This document shows positions 1 to 10,080 of a stretch of 64,000 nucleotides of DNA, piece by piece. The stretch is from positions 496,001 through 560,000 of the forward strand of contig JASVEC010000018.1 of the NCBI GenBank assembly GCA_030770535.1, read 5' to 3'. This stretch comes from Batkoa obscura (Eukaryota > Entomophthoromycota > Entomophthoromycetes > Entomophthorales > Batkoaceae). The position numbers and the translations under genes were made by a program. Numbering within the stretch: position 1 is the first letter of the stretch; every line of letters starts with the position of its first letter. The notes beneath the pieces were generated by a model. The model worked only from the letters and a program-made list of their open reading frames with translations, was not told where the DNA came from and did not search any database.

Positions 1-673
1 AGACACAATATCGTTTTGAAGTTCATTAAGGGCATGTGAATTGGTTAAATCAGCTGTTTTTGCTGTTTTTGTTTAATGTAAAATACATGTTAGATCAGTT
101 GTTATACAATTTATAGAAAAAATTAGTAATTCAAAGTTAAGAAGACTAATTCAAAAAAGGAAATAAACATTCTTATTGTAATAAAATTATTTGGTAATTA
201 AATATACTAAAGCTAGATAGAAAAGATTCTTTTGTTTTGGGCCAAAATATTTAAACGTACGTTTTTAAAACTGAAATTGACATCTATGAAAAACGTATAC
301 TGAAAATTAAGACAGAGTTATAAATATTTACAATTTAAATCCAAATAATTTATTAAAGGTAGTAAAAACGATATAATGTCAAAAATTTATTGAATCATCT
401 TTATAGTATATTTGTAACAGATTATAAATTTTGGAAATGTCATAAGATATAAACTGTTAATATTAGAGTAGTTAATACTATACTTTATAGCTAGCTTACT
501 AATTTTTTTCTATATTTTTTCATGACTTTATAGCTTGGTAGTATGGTTCAAAATTTAGCACTTGACAATCATATGTATAGGAACTGGTTGAGATTCAAAA
601 GAAAATTCTAAGGGCGAATATCAGCTCGAAAATAATAGTAATTATATTCTAAGCGAGAGAAGGATAGTGAAAG
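1..673. other. AT-rich spacer, no gene seen
   Basis: I see no credible coding region, RNA gene or MITE copy here. The last stretch is the promoter region of the downstream subtilisin gene. Confidence 0.5.
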
Positions 674-680
674 TATATAA
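674..680 (+). promoter_or_regulatory. TATA box of the first subtilisin gene
   Basis: TATATAA lies 72 nt upstream of the ATG at 752, followed by a purine-rich leader. The position suits a TATA-driven, strongly expressed secreted protein. The call rests on motif and spacing only. Confidence 0.5.
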
Positions 681-751
681 AGCAGAAAGCTATACTGTAA
701 TTAATTAAAAAAAGTCAAACTTGACAATTGAGTTTTATCAAAAACAATACA

Positions 752-1906
752 ATGAAAGTATTCGCTATCTTTGCTATCTCCAGTTCTCTCCTTGCTTCAG
801 TATTTGCTGATCTTGCTCCATTACATAAAAATGGTAAAGCTATTGAAGGAAGTTATTTAATCACCTTAAAGGGTAACACTCGTACCACCCTTGATGCTCA
901 TGTTCAACAAGTACAAGAGCTCTTCACTGATCGTAGTGGATCTAACAAAGTTGAAAGGGTTTTCAACCACATTGGAAATGCTTACCATGCTCGTTTAACT
1001 GATTCAGTTTTAGAAAAAGTACGTAATTTACCAGAAGTTGCCTTCGTTGAAGCTGATGCCGAAATTAAACTTTCTACAACTCAAACTGGTGCTCCATGGG
1101 GACTTGCTCGTACTTCTCAACGTACTTTCACTGATAAATCTACCTATACTTATGATGGTAATGGTTCTGATGTAACTGTTTATGTTATTGACACTGGTAT
1201 CCTCACCACTCATACTGAATTTGGAGGTCGTGCTCGTTTTGGTGCCAGATTTGCTGGTACTAATGATAATGATGAGCATGGTCATGGTACCCATTGTGCT
1301 GGTACTATTGGAGGTCAAACTTATGGTATCTCAAAAAATGTCAACCTTGTTGCAGTTAAAGTATTTGATGGTAGTGGTTCAGGTAGTACCTCAGGGATTA
1401 TTTCAGCTATCAATTGGTCCGTTAATGATAAAAAAGGAGTCAAAGGTAATGTTCTTAGTATGTCCCTTGGTGGCGGTAAATCTACTACACTTAATAATGC
1501 TGTTGAGTCAGCTTATCAAAAAGGATTCGTTGTTGTTGTAGCTGCTGGTAATGAAACTAGCGATGCTTGTACCCGTTCTCCAGCCTCATCACCAAATGCT
1601 ATTACTGTTGCTGCTTCTGATGTCAATGATAACCTCGCTTCTTTCTCCAACTATGGTAAATGTGTTGATGTCATTGCTCCAGGTGTAGCTGTCCTTTCTT
1701 CATGGAATAATGGTGGCACTAATACTATCTCTGGTACTTCCATGGCTACTCCTCATGTTGCTGGTCTTGCTGCTTATTTCCTTTCAAAAGAAACTTTAAC
1801 TAATGCTCAAGTAAGAGATAAAATTGTTAGCGTTGCTACTAAGGATGCTATCAAGAACCCAAAAACTGGTACTCCAAATCTCTTAGCTTATAACAATATT
1901 GCTTAG
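752..1906 (+). CDS. Secreted subtilisin-like serine protease (S8, proteinase K type)
   Basis: An intronless 384-residue preproenzyme of the proteinase K family, predicted to be an extracellular endopeptidase. Residues 1-19 form a signal peptide ending in SVFA. An I9 propeptide follows (about 34-107, from SYLITLK to FVEADAEIK), then the mature S8 domain from about 112. The catalytic triad is visible: Asp147 in VIDTGI, His178 in [10 protein letters not shown] and Ser330 in [12 protein letters not shown]. The open frame extends 24 nt further upstream from a TTG, but the ATG at 752 starts directly at the signal peptide and is the sensible start. The gene stands alone, downstream of a TATA box. 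It is a clear paralogue of the subtilisin at 52.7-53.8 kb. Such proteases commonly serve nutrition or host/insect cuticle degradation in fungi; the actual substrate is unknown. Confidence 0.95.
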   Translation: MKVFAIFAISSSLLASVFADLAPLHKNGKAIEGSYLITLKGNTRTTLDAHVQQVQELFTDRSGSNKVERVFNHIGNAYHARLTDSVLEKVRNLPEVAFVEADAEIKLSTTQTGAPWGLARTSQRTFTDKSTYTYDGNGSDVTVYVIDTGILTTHTEFGGRARFGARFAGTNDNDEHGHGTHCAGTIGGQTYGISKNVNLVAVKVFDGSGSGSTSGIISAINWSVNDKKGVKGNVLSMSLGGGKSTTLNNAVESAYQKGFVVVVAAGNETSDACTRSPASSPNAITVAASDVNDNLASFSNYGKCVDVIAPGVAVLSSWNNGGTNTISGTSMATPHVAGLAAYFLSKETLTNAQVRDKIVSVATKDAIKNPKTGTPNLLAYNNIA

Positions 1907-1985
1907 GTTTATAAAATAAAGTTTCAAATACACTAAAATTATTTTCGGGGTTTGTTAGACGCTTAAATTTTAAATACACTATAGT

Positions 1986-2092
1986 ATTGGAAATGTTTTT
2001 TTTGACTTCACTATTTTTTCCATTTTTCAAGCGCTATTTAAGCGGAGAATTTGTTAGTAAAATTCTTAAACACAAAAATACATCCACATATG
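1986..2092 (+). repeat. MITE copy 1 (ATATGGGGATGT family)
   Basis: Carries the family core (GACTTCACTATTTTTTCC, AAGCGCTATTTAAGCGG, TTAGTAAAATTCTTAAAC) and ends in ACATCCACATATG-like sequence. The left terminus is degraded. It lies 80 bp downstream of the subtilisin stop. Confidence 0.8.
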
Positions 2093-2105
2093 AATATTTG
2101 TATAA

Positions 2106-2213
2106 TATATGAGGATGTTTTTTTGGCTTCATTGCCTTTTCTATCTTTTAAGCATTATTTGAGTGGAAAATTTGTTAGTAAAATTCTTAAATACAAAAAT
2201 GTATACCCATATA
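2106..2213 (+). repeat. MITE copy 2
   Basis: Starts ATATGAGGATG and ends GTATACCCATAT; the same core as copy 1. It lies 14 bp from copy 1 in the same orientation, giving a tandem pair. Confidence 0.85.
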
Positions 2214-2671
2214 CCAGATTTATAAGCACTTTCATATGTATTTATTTGAAGAGAAAATAGTTAAACAAGCTTAAATAAAAAGTAAAAATTAAAATTTTTC
2301 ACTATGACTTAAGTTAATTCGCAGCTTTATTGAAGCTACTACTGGATGTATTGTTTGGCATGGCTATTATTTAAATATTTAGAATGTGATGTAAAAGGAG
2401 ATTTTAGTGTAAATTTAACATCAAATAACTTTTAATACTTCTGAAATATGTCTAATGATCAGTATTTATTTATGTGGGGCTTTTTTTGAAGCTAAAAAAT
2501 CCTTTTATTATCATCCTGCTGTTTTTTAAAATTGCTTTATTTTTTGCGTTTTTGTTGTTCAATCTATTAATCTTGAAAAAACATAAATTCGGCGAAAAAT
2601 TAAAATAGAAAATGACAATGGAAATATATAAAATAAGTCTATAAATAATATTTATTATAAGTGATAAGAGA
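2214..2671. other. Spacer between MITE pair and first secreted-protein gene
   Basis: AT-rich sequence, presumably holding the 3' untranslated part of the minus-strand gene that ends at 2672. I recognise nothing else in it. Confidence 0.4.
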
Positions 2672-3796
2672 CTACATTAATTTTTTGATAGAAGCAGCAA
2701 TGTCACCGAAATTATCTTTGATAAATCCTTTCGCAAGGTCACGACTTTCCTTTAAAACTTGTTTACGGACACCACTAAGGATAACTAATTTTTCATCATA
2801 TTTAGCACCTTTGTATTCATTTAAGATCGCTTCATCTGCAGTAGGACCTAAAATAGCATTAGTAGTAGCAGCCAAAACTAAGCCTGCATATGGAATGGCA
2901 CTAATTCCAGAAGTTACGGCTGTTCTCATATATTTTAAAGCTTTGTTACTATAAGCCATTTTAGACGCATTAATCAAAGGTAAATTTTCAAGACATGAGG
3001 CTAAAGTGGCTGCTTCATTTGACCATTTACTTGATCCACAAAAATAACTACGATCTTTTTCATAACCCGTACCCCAATAACCACAAGAAGATTTAGTTTC
3101 CGAATTTGGTATTAATCTGAAACAATTGCTAAAATCGTGTGGCATGGCAGCAGTTTGCAGTACGTCATTAGCCAATAGGCAAATCTTATCAATACCTAAT
3201 GCATGGTCATCAGATTGAATTGTTTGTGCGTCTTTGTTATATAACTTAGTATTGTTTAAGATTTTATTGACTATACTTTCAGTCATCTTAATTTGAAATA
3301 CTTGACGATAGTTACGATCATCTGGATGTAGATTATCCATTGGTACGATAATGGATCTTAAGCCTTGTCTTAAATCCACAGACACATAGTTTAAATTACC
3401 AATATTAGGTGCTACATATAAGTAATCTCTGGCTTTTTCAGTAGACGAAATTTCCATAGTTTCTAAGTTATTCATATCTGCAATGGAATCAGTAGTCTTG
3501 ACTCGAAAATTATCAGTACAATATTGACGACAGGTTAAACAACAGGATTCAGTATCACGAAGACAAGTTTTTCCTTGATACCAGCTTCTTGATTCATCAA
3601 AAGTATCTTTTCCTGCTATTGGTACCCAATGGTGTAGCGGTTGGCAGTTACGTTGATATTTTGGTGATATATCAATTTCAAACCATACCATACCATTCTT
3701 AAGCTTATAGCATTTCTTATCCAAGTAAGCAAGCCCAAGCGGGTTTTGACATAAAGTTGAAGCAATAAAAAAGAAGAGAGGTAAAGCTAAAAGCAT
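2672..3796 (-). CDS. Secreted 12-cysteine protein, copy 1 (unrecognised family)
   Basis: I do not recognise this family. The 374-residue, intronless protein starts with a signal peptide (MLLALPLFFFIASTLC). The mature part has 12 cysteines, an even number fitting disulfide bonding outside the cytosol: two single Cys, then a cluster CX6CCX2CX3C (about residues 80-100), then five spaced Cys. The signature SCGYWGT...YFCGSSKWSNEAA follows. Residues about 293-316 (start AVTSGISAIPYAG) are a glycine/alanine-rich hydrophobic stretch, and the C-terminus is an amphipathic Lys-rich helix. Two homologous copies lie at 6.7 and 13.1 kb on the same strand. A TATA box sits about 42 nt upstream of the ATG. 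Most likely an extracellular protein; enzyme, adhesin or host-interaction roles cannot be told apart from sequence. Confidence 0.85.
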   Translation of the reverse strand: MLLALPLFFFIASTLCQNPLGLAYLDKKCYKLKNGMVWFEIDISPKYQRNCQPLHHWVPIAGKDTFDESRSWYQGKTCLRDTESCCLTCRQYCTDNFRVKTTDSIADMNNLETMEISSTEKARDYLYVAPNIGNLNYVSVDLRQGLRSIIVPMDNLHPDDRNYRQVFQIKMTESIVNKILNNTKLYNKDAQTIQSDDHALGIDKICLLANDVLQTAAMPHDFSNCFRLIPNSETKSSCGYWGTGYEKDRSYFCGSSKWSNEAATLASCLENLPLINASKMAYSNKALKYMRTAVTSGISAIPYAGLVLAATTNAILGPTADEAILNEYKGAKYDEKLVILSGVRKQVLKESRDLAKGFIKDNFGDIAASIKKLM

Positions 3797-3836
3797 TTGA
3801 TTGTTTTGTATATTTTTGAGTCATTTGGATTCCATT

Positions 3837-3844
3837 ATATATAG
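3837..3844 (-). promoter_or_regulatory. TATA box, secreted-protein copy 1
   Basis: TATATATA-like element about 42 nt before the ATG on the minus strand. The same element at nearly the same distance precedes copies 2 and 3, so the core promoter was duplicated with the gene. Confidence 0.5.
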
Positions 3845-4620
3845 TTTTTTTAGTATTTCGGATACTGAATACAAAATGAATATTATTTATAAAGCAGTGT
3901 TTGATATCTGATAATTTAACAACAAACATGAACTAATAAAGAACAAATAAGTGTAACGATTTCAGAATAAATACTTATATGGTTTAGTTTTTGAAATATT
4001 AAAATAACGCAACTAATTATATTCTTTAAATTATTACATAATTTATAAACCACTCGTTATTTAATCTTTATTTTATTTTCCTGGTCTTAAAAATGCTTAA
4101 TTACTTATTCTGTCCTTTAGCAGTTATGTGTTAAATCAATGAATTCTCTGATATCACTCTAGCTTATCCATGGCAGTTTAGGATACTATAATTACCCAGC
4201 TCTTTGATATTCGATCATATTTGTAGTAATTTGATTATTGTATCGAGCTAATATTATTTAACAGATTTTCATTGAGGTTTGTTATTAAAATAACATATTT
4301 TATATTTATATTATACTGGTTAATGATACAAAGCCCATATTTTTACGATGAATACACATTAACATAGAAATTTTTCTATCAAAAGTGTAGTCAACATGAA
4401 GTGTTTTTTTAAATTATGCACTAAATAAAGGCCATTCATTCATTTGCGGTTTATCTAAAATTAATAAATTACGTTAACTTGAAAGTATGTAAAAAAGCCA
4501 TTCTTGTACTTGAGAAGAAATACAAATTTAAAGTGTATTAATTATACTTCCGTCTAAAACCGATTAAATGTTTGGATTTTTTTATCATTCAACCAATATT
4601 AATTGAAATGATTTTTATAA
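3845..4620 (-). repeat. 5' flank shared by the three secreted-protein genes (copy 1)
   Basis: Recognisable but diverged similarity to the upstream flanks of copies 2 (about 7.9-8.7 kb) and 3 (about 14.2-14.9 kb). Landmarks in order include a GATATCACTCTAGCTTATCC-type stretch, CAGATTTTCATTGAGG, a CTTGAGAAGAAATAC-type stretch and TTTTTTATCATTCAACC. The duplicated unit is therefore about 2 kb, gene plus promoter, not the coding region alone. Confidence 0.6.
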
Positions 4621-5418
4621 TGTAAAAAATTTAAAATTTAAATTACAGTTAATTCAAGTTAATCTCGGTCAAAATTTAATTTCTTCCAATTAACAGAATC
4701 TTTTTCATGAGTTTCGTTTTCTAACTTTACAGTGCTTATTTATCTCAAAAATTGAGGGGCTAAACTTAAATACCCACATTTCTTAATAACTAACAATTAG
4801 ATTTTTTTTTTCGATTATATTTAAAAGTTATTTTTTTTTATGCTGATGTTACTTTCACTACTCTTGTATTTAATTATAAGGGGGTTTATAAAGTGATCTG
4901 GTCTTTTTTCCTGATCCAAACCGCAAGAGTAATTAACTCCAACTATAAAACTAATTTTAAAATTCAGCCTAAAAATCCAAAAAACATTATTGATATGTTA
5001 AAACAGCTAAATAGCGCTCTCCACTATAATGTTAGTTTTCATTTTCTAAACAGACGTTTTAAATCAATTTGAAGTGATCAATGTTTTGTTATTGCTGATT
5101 GTAAAATAGTATCAGCTACTTTATTTATAATGGAAGTAGAATTCAAAGAGTTCAAAAAGTAAAGCTTTTATAGTAATCTATGGCCTATTTTCACACAAAT
5201 CAAATAGGCTAGATTATTTTACAAATTACTTTGTATTAAATATGTTTAAAAAAATAGGTATTTTTGGTTGTTAAAAATATTTTTTAAAACTATTTATCCA
5301 AGCGACCGTATCATGTTGATGAACTTGCCAATTTTTGTTTATATTATATTAATTAAAAATGTCGGATTAACTTTTGAACATTTTTAAAATTTTCAGATAT
5401 AAAACTGTTAAATCCAAC
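4621..5418. other. AT-rich spacer
   Basis: Long poly-T and poly-A runs; no open frame, RNA gene or repeat that I recognise. Confidence 0.4.
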
Positions 5419-5526
5419 ATACGAGGATATATTTCTGTGTTTAAGAATTTTACTAACAATTTTTCCGCTTAAATAGTGCTTAAAAATGGAAAAAATAATG
5501 AAGTCAAAAAAAGCACTTTCCATATT
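5419..5526 (-). repeat. MITE copy 3
   Basis: Reverse orientation: starts ACGAGGATAT, holds GTTTAAGAATTTTACTAACA and TTTTTCCGCTTAAATAG, and ends AAGCACTTTCCATAT. Both termini are mutated. Confidence 0.8.
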
Positions 5527-5644
5527 ATAGAGTAATTTTTTTAGTGATTTTTTAAATTATACAAAAATCGATTTATTTGGTGTTAAAATCTAAAGTTTAA
5601 ATAAAAAAAGTTTTTCGTATTAATTTCAGTTATAATATCTGAAG

Positions 5645-6080
5645 TTGTGAAACTGGTACTCAGCGGTTGGAGTCAAAAGGTTTTGGTTACGTAGCTAGGA
5701 TAAACTTGAATTATCAAGAATAGTACGTAATAAATAGGCTATGGACTATGTAAGACAAATAGAATAGACAATACTAATGTAAATCTACGTAAAAATACTA
5801 TTAAGAAAGCTTAGTGGCTTTACTAAATGTTCGAGATATCAGAGGATAATTCAGTTAAAAAGCCTCGAGTTACTATGTTTTAGGATCTTTTTTATACTCC
5901 GGCAAGTATGGATATCAAAACGAGAGGATGATATTCTTTGAGGCAAAGATAGAAATTTTCACAGCAAATCAAACTAAGAACGTGGGATTGATTGTCTCTA
6001 AACTCAAGAACACAACAGCTTAGGCGATTATTATGCTATAATCAACCATGGGACTGACAAAGCGATATTTCACATTATAA
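5645..6080 (+). mobile_element. Fossil LTR-retroelement fragment (probable)
   Basis: The first ~160 bp are a dispersed repeat, found again in reverse complement at 39477-39675 with clear similarity over its whole length (shared landmarks TAGGCTATG, ACAATACTA, AAATCTAC, TTAGTGGCTTTA). The following ~280 bp contain short coding-like stretches whose composition recalls a retroelement gag region. The whole looks like an old, broken, heavily truncated LTR element with at least several breaks. The family cannot be fixed from this fragment. Confidence 0.4.
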
Positions 6081-6739
6081 AAAATTAAAAACTGATTTTA
6101 ATATTCCTGCTTAAAATAACTTAAAATTAAATAATATATTAAAAAGGCTACGTTATTTATATAATAAAAGAGTAAAAAGATTAAATATTGAAAGCTTTTT
6201 TCAAAAACAATTTTATCAGTAGTATTTAATGATGTAAGCAATTGGATAATTCAAGGCTTAAAATCAGGTACATGAGATTTTTATACGATAATAGTAAGCT
6301 TTGCTTTGCTAAAATAACTAAAAAATTAAATGATTTTAGATAAAAGCTTTTATCCATTTATTTCATTTTCCAGGTTTAACTTTTTCATGTTAGTATTTAG
6401 GGATGATTCCTTTGGCTTCATTACTTTTTACTAAATATATAATAAAAAGTCATAGACTTAAAAAGTGTAATTTTTTATTACACAACCTAACAGTTTTGAC
6501 TTTGGGGCGTTTTCTAGTAAACTCTATTTCTTTTTCTGCCTTTATTTGGCCTTTTTACAAATAACTATAAAGATGTCTTTATATTATATAGCATTTTCAT
6601 TGCTTGATTAGGCCATTATGATTATATGTATATTTTATAAAAATAACATTTATAATTATATTATTTAAACCAAGGATTGAAAAAACATCATGAAACAAAA
6701 TAAATTTAAAGCCAAGCGTTTATTAAAAACAATATACGA
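6081..6739. other. Spacer with a partial MITE
   Basis: AT-rich. Positions about 6394-6430 carry a left-end MITE fragment (TTTGGCTTCATTACTTTTTA). No gene seen. Confidence 0.4.
6394..6432 (+). repeat. MITE copy 4, left-end fragment only
   Basis: Contains GGGATGATTCCTTTGGCTTC followed by the ATTACTTTTT core and nothing recognisable after it. It is either truncated or decayed. Confidence 0.5.
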
Positions 6740-7858
6740 TTATAACACTTTCTTAATGGATTTGATAATGTCACCAAAATGTTCCTTAAAATATCCTTTT
6801 GCAAGGTTACTACTTTCCTTTAAAACTTGTTTACGAACTCCACTAAGGATAACTAATTTTTCATCATATTCAGCCCCTTTATATTCACTAAGAATTAATT
6901 CATCAGCAGTTGGGCCTAAAATAGCATTAGTGGTAGCAGCTAAAACTAAACCAGCATATGGGATAGCTGAAATACCAGCTGTTACAGCTGTTCTCATATA
7001 TTCTAAAGCTTTGGTATTATAAGCCATTTTAGATGCATTGATTAATGGTAGGTTCTGAAGACATGAAGCCAAAGTGGCTGCTTCATTTGACCATTTACTT
7101 GATCCACAAAAATAACCACGATCTTTATCATACCTCGTACCCCAATAACCACAAGAACCTCGGACTTCTTCATTTGGAATTAATTTAAAGCAGTTACTAA
7201 ACTCATATGGCATAGCAGCGGTCCTCAACATATCATTAGCTAATAAGCAAATCTTATCAATACCTAATACATGGTCATTGGATTGAATTGTTTGTGCATC
7301 TTTATTATATAAATTAGTATTATTCAAAATCTTAGTAACAATACTTTCAGTCATTTTAATTTGAAATACTTGACGATAGTTATGATCATCCGGATGTAGA
7401 TTATTCATTGGTACAATAATGGATCTTAAGCCTTGTCTCAAATCAACCGAAAGATAATTTAAGCTCCCAATGCTAGGAGCTAAATACAAATAATCCCTGC
7501 TTTTATGAGTCGATGTAATCTCCATGATGTTTAAATCCTTCATATCTTCAATTGAATCTGTAGTACCAACGCGAAAATTATCAGTACAATATTGACGACA
7601 AGTTAAGCAACAAGACTTTGAATTACGAAGACAACTCTTTCCTTCATACCATTCCTTTGATTGTTTATCCTTTCCTAATATAAGCACCCAATGGTGTAAC
7701 GGTTGGCAATTACGTTGATATTTTGGTGATATATCAATTTCAAACCATACAATATCATAATCGAGCTTATAGCATTTCTTATCAAGGTAAGTTAAGCCAA
7801 GAGGATTTTGACATAGAATCGAAGCGATAAAGAAGAAGAGAGATAGAGCTAGAAACAT
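6740..7858 (-). CDS. Secreted 12-cysteine protein, copy 2
   Basis: Intronless, 372 residues, paralogue of the genes at 2672-3796 and 13058-14176. It has a signal peptide (MFLALSLFFFIASILC), all 12 mature cysteines including the CX6CCX2CX3C cluster, the CGYWGT...YFCGSSKWSNEAA block, the Gly/Ala-rich hydrophobic stretch near residues 291-314 and a Lys-rich C-terminal helix. Over about 7195-7543 it is almost base-for-base identical to copy 3 (I see one difference in ~340 nt), while flanking coding parts differ more, as expected after gene conversion. Conservation of frame, cysteines and promoter in all copies implies the family is functional. The function itself is not recognised. Confidence 0.85.
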   Translation of the reverse strand: MFLALSLFFFIASILCQNPLGLTYLDKKCYKLDYDIVWFEIDISPKYQRNCQPLHHWVLILGKDKQSKEWYEGKSCLRNSKSCCLTCRQYCTDNFRVGTTDSIEDMKDLNIMEITSTHKSRDYLYLAPSIGSLNYLSVDLRQGLRSIIVPMNNLHPDDHNYRQVFQIKMTESIVTKILNNTNLYNKDAQTIQSNDHVLGIDKICLLANDMLRTAAMPYEFSNCFKLIPNEEVRGSCGYWGTRYDKDRGYFCGSSKWSNEAATLASCLQNLPLINASKMAYNTKALEYMRTAVTAGISAIPYAGLVLAATTNAILGPTADELILSEYKGAEYDEKLVILSGVRKQVLKESSNLAKGYFKEHFGDIIKSIKKVL

Positions 7859-7899
7859 TAGGTTTTTTTATTGTATATTATTAAACCATTTCAATTTGT

Positions 7900-7907
7900 T
7901 ATATATA
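7900..7907 (-). promoter_or_regulatory. TATA box, secreted-protein copy 2
   Basis: ATATATAA-type element about 42 nt upstream of the ATG, matching position and context in copies 1 and 3. Confidence 0.5.
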
Positions 7908-8700
7908 ATTTTTTTAATATTTCCAATACTAAATATATACTGAATATTAAGTATAGTGTAGAATTTTTATATTTAATGATTCGAGTTACTAGTGAATATG
8001 AACTAATAGGGAATAAATTAATACAAAATTTTGAAGTGATTATATTATAGTTTACTTACCAAGCTATTAAACTAATATAACTAATCGTATTCTTTAAAAT
8101 TTCTACATATAATCTGCGACACACCCGTCATTAATATTTTTATTTGATTTTCTTGGCTTATCAAAATGATTATTTATTCTATTCTTTAATAACTATATAT
8201 TGAACACATTAGTTTTTTGAGATCATATTAGCTTGTACACAGTGCTTTTAATTTCTATAATTACTTAATTGTTAAAATTTTGTTAATATTTGAAATGTTC
8301 TGTTTGTTATATTAAGTTAATATTACTTTTCAGAGTTTCACCTGATATTTATTATTAATATAATCTATTTATATAATAACATATTGATACAATACAGCTA
8401 CTACTTACATTTAAATAGTTGATAAAGTAAAATTAATTAATAACATAAGCATAAACAACGCTATACAATGCTTTACTAAAGCTATAGTTTACATAAAAAG
8501 TATTTTTTAGTTACGTGTTAGACCAAAAGCTAGATATGATGTAGTTAAAAATTTTATTAAAGTTCGTTGATTTAGTAGATTTGAAAACGCCATTTTTACA
8601 CTCAAGAAGAAATCCAGACCTAATTTAATTTACACTCCCATGTAAAATTGACCAAGTGTTTTGGTTTTTTATCATTGGAATAGTATTATAATCAATTACA
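7908..8700 (-). repeat. 5' flank shared by the secreted-protein genes (copy 2)
   Basis: Homologous to 3845-4620 and 14227-14900. Shared landmarks include GAGATCATATTAGCTTGTAC, TTGTTATATTAAGTTAATATTAC, CAGAGTTTCACCTGAT and CTCAAGAAGAAATCC. It diverges into unrelated sequence near 8700. Confidence 0.6.
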
Positions 8701-8777
8701 AAAAAAATTAAATTTTCATTTATTGAATTATACAATGCTAGAAGATTTGTTTTAAAAAGTGAGGTACTAAAAACTTT

Positions 8778-8880
8778 AAATGGGGCTATTTTTTTAGTTT
8801 CATCACTTTTTCCATTTTTTTAAGTCCTATTTGAGTGAAAAAGGCTGTCAGTAGAACTCTTAAAAAAATACTTTATCAAA
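8778..8880 (+). repeat. MITE copy 5 (degenerate)
   Basis: TGGGGCTATTTTTTTAGTTTC, then CATCACTTTTTCCATTTTTT and AAGTCCTATTTGAGTG; the right end is decayed. Its left end is closer to the large transposon terminus (TGGGGCT) than to the usual MITE end. Confidence 0.6.
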
Positions 8881-8945
8881 TACTTAAAAAATAGTTAAAA
8901 ATTTGTTTTTCAAATACTTTTATTTCGTAATTTAAGTATATGAGG

Positions 8946-9051
8946 ATATGGGGATGTTTTTTTCGATTTCATTACTTTTCCATTTTTTAAGCACTATTGA
9001 GTGGAAAGATTGTTAGTAAAATTCTTAAACACAGAAATACATCCCCAAATG
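8946..9051 (+). repeat. MITE copy 6
   Basis: ATATGGGGATG start, full core and ACATCCCCAAATG end. A nearly intact member. Confidence 0.85.
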
Positions 9052-9690
9052 CTAATATATTTACTAAATTTATCATTTTATAAATTAAATATTTTAATAA
9101 GAGTAAAAAAATAAAAATTGTATTTTAAATAGTAGTTGCTATATGTGACGTTTTTTAAAATTTTAAAAAAAGCTACAAAAATTTATAACAAACCTTATAA
9201 ATAAAAAAACTTCAATATAATAAAATATAAATTATTTAGTATTAATTCTTATTACCTTTGTATTATATTTAATTTTTTTTATAAGATTATAGTAATTTGA
9301 ATATCTCTATATCAAATCTAAGTTTTCTAAAAAGTATAAAAGCCAGCTAAATGTTGTTATAGTATATATTATATGTTTTTAATTTATTTTTAGACTTAAT
9401 ATAGGCTTGTACTACTTTTTATAATAAATGTAATAACTTCAGAATTTTAATTATTTTAAATTTAAGACTATCATAAAGCTAACTCAGACTATTTCAAGCT
9501 CCTGTACTAAATTACTATTTTATGTTTTATAGTGTTTTTTAAATAGTTACAAAGCTTGTATTCATCCTATATAGTTCTTTTATTATTTTTGGGCTTATAT
9601 AATCAATTATGTCTCTTGTAGAGTAAAGCTTATAATTATAATATTCAAGTTTATAAAAAACCCAAATGAAATTTATTATAACTTTAAACA
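9052..9690. other. AT-rich spacer
   Basis: No gene, RNA or repeat recognised between MITE copy 6 and the transposon terminus at 9691. Confidence 0.4.
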
Positions 9691-9860
9691 TATGGGGCTG
9701 TCCTAATTGGTTTCAGAATCTATTTAGAAATTAATCCAAATTTTAAATTTCAAGTTTGTGTCTAATATAACGGTTAAATCTAAAAAGCCTAAAATTAAAT
9801 GTCTCGATTTAAAACTTATTTTAATTGTTTCCTTTTCTTAAATAGCTAATTTTCCTAACT

Positions 9861-9967
9861 ATATGGGAGTGTTTTTTTTGACTTCATTATTTCTTCCATT
9901 TTTTAAGCGCTATTTAAGCGGAAAATTTATTAGTAAAATTCTTAAACACAAAAATACATCCCCATAT
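9861..9967 (+). repeat. MITE copy 7, nested in the transposon
   Basis: ATATGGGAGTGTTTTTTTTG...AAATACATCCCCATAT with full core. It sits between the left terminus of the transposon and the transposase ATG, so it inserted after that transposon arrived. Confidence 0.9.
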
Positions 9968-10080
9968 ATTTTATGTTAGTTCTGTTAGATATTTAACAGG
10001 TATATTATATATAACTATATGATTATATAATTATATAGATATAGTTATTTGACTTTATTTTTTGTTGAAATAAAAATAAA

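Noticed and set aside
1028-1541. Open frames overlapping the first subtilisin on both strands
   Set aside because: Shadows of the protease codons; Ser/Thr/Ile-rich or Val/Leu-rich with no independent start context.
2051-2260. 69-codon + strand frame
   Set aside because: Runs through two MITE copies; composition follows the repeat.
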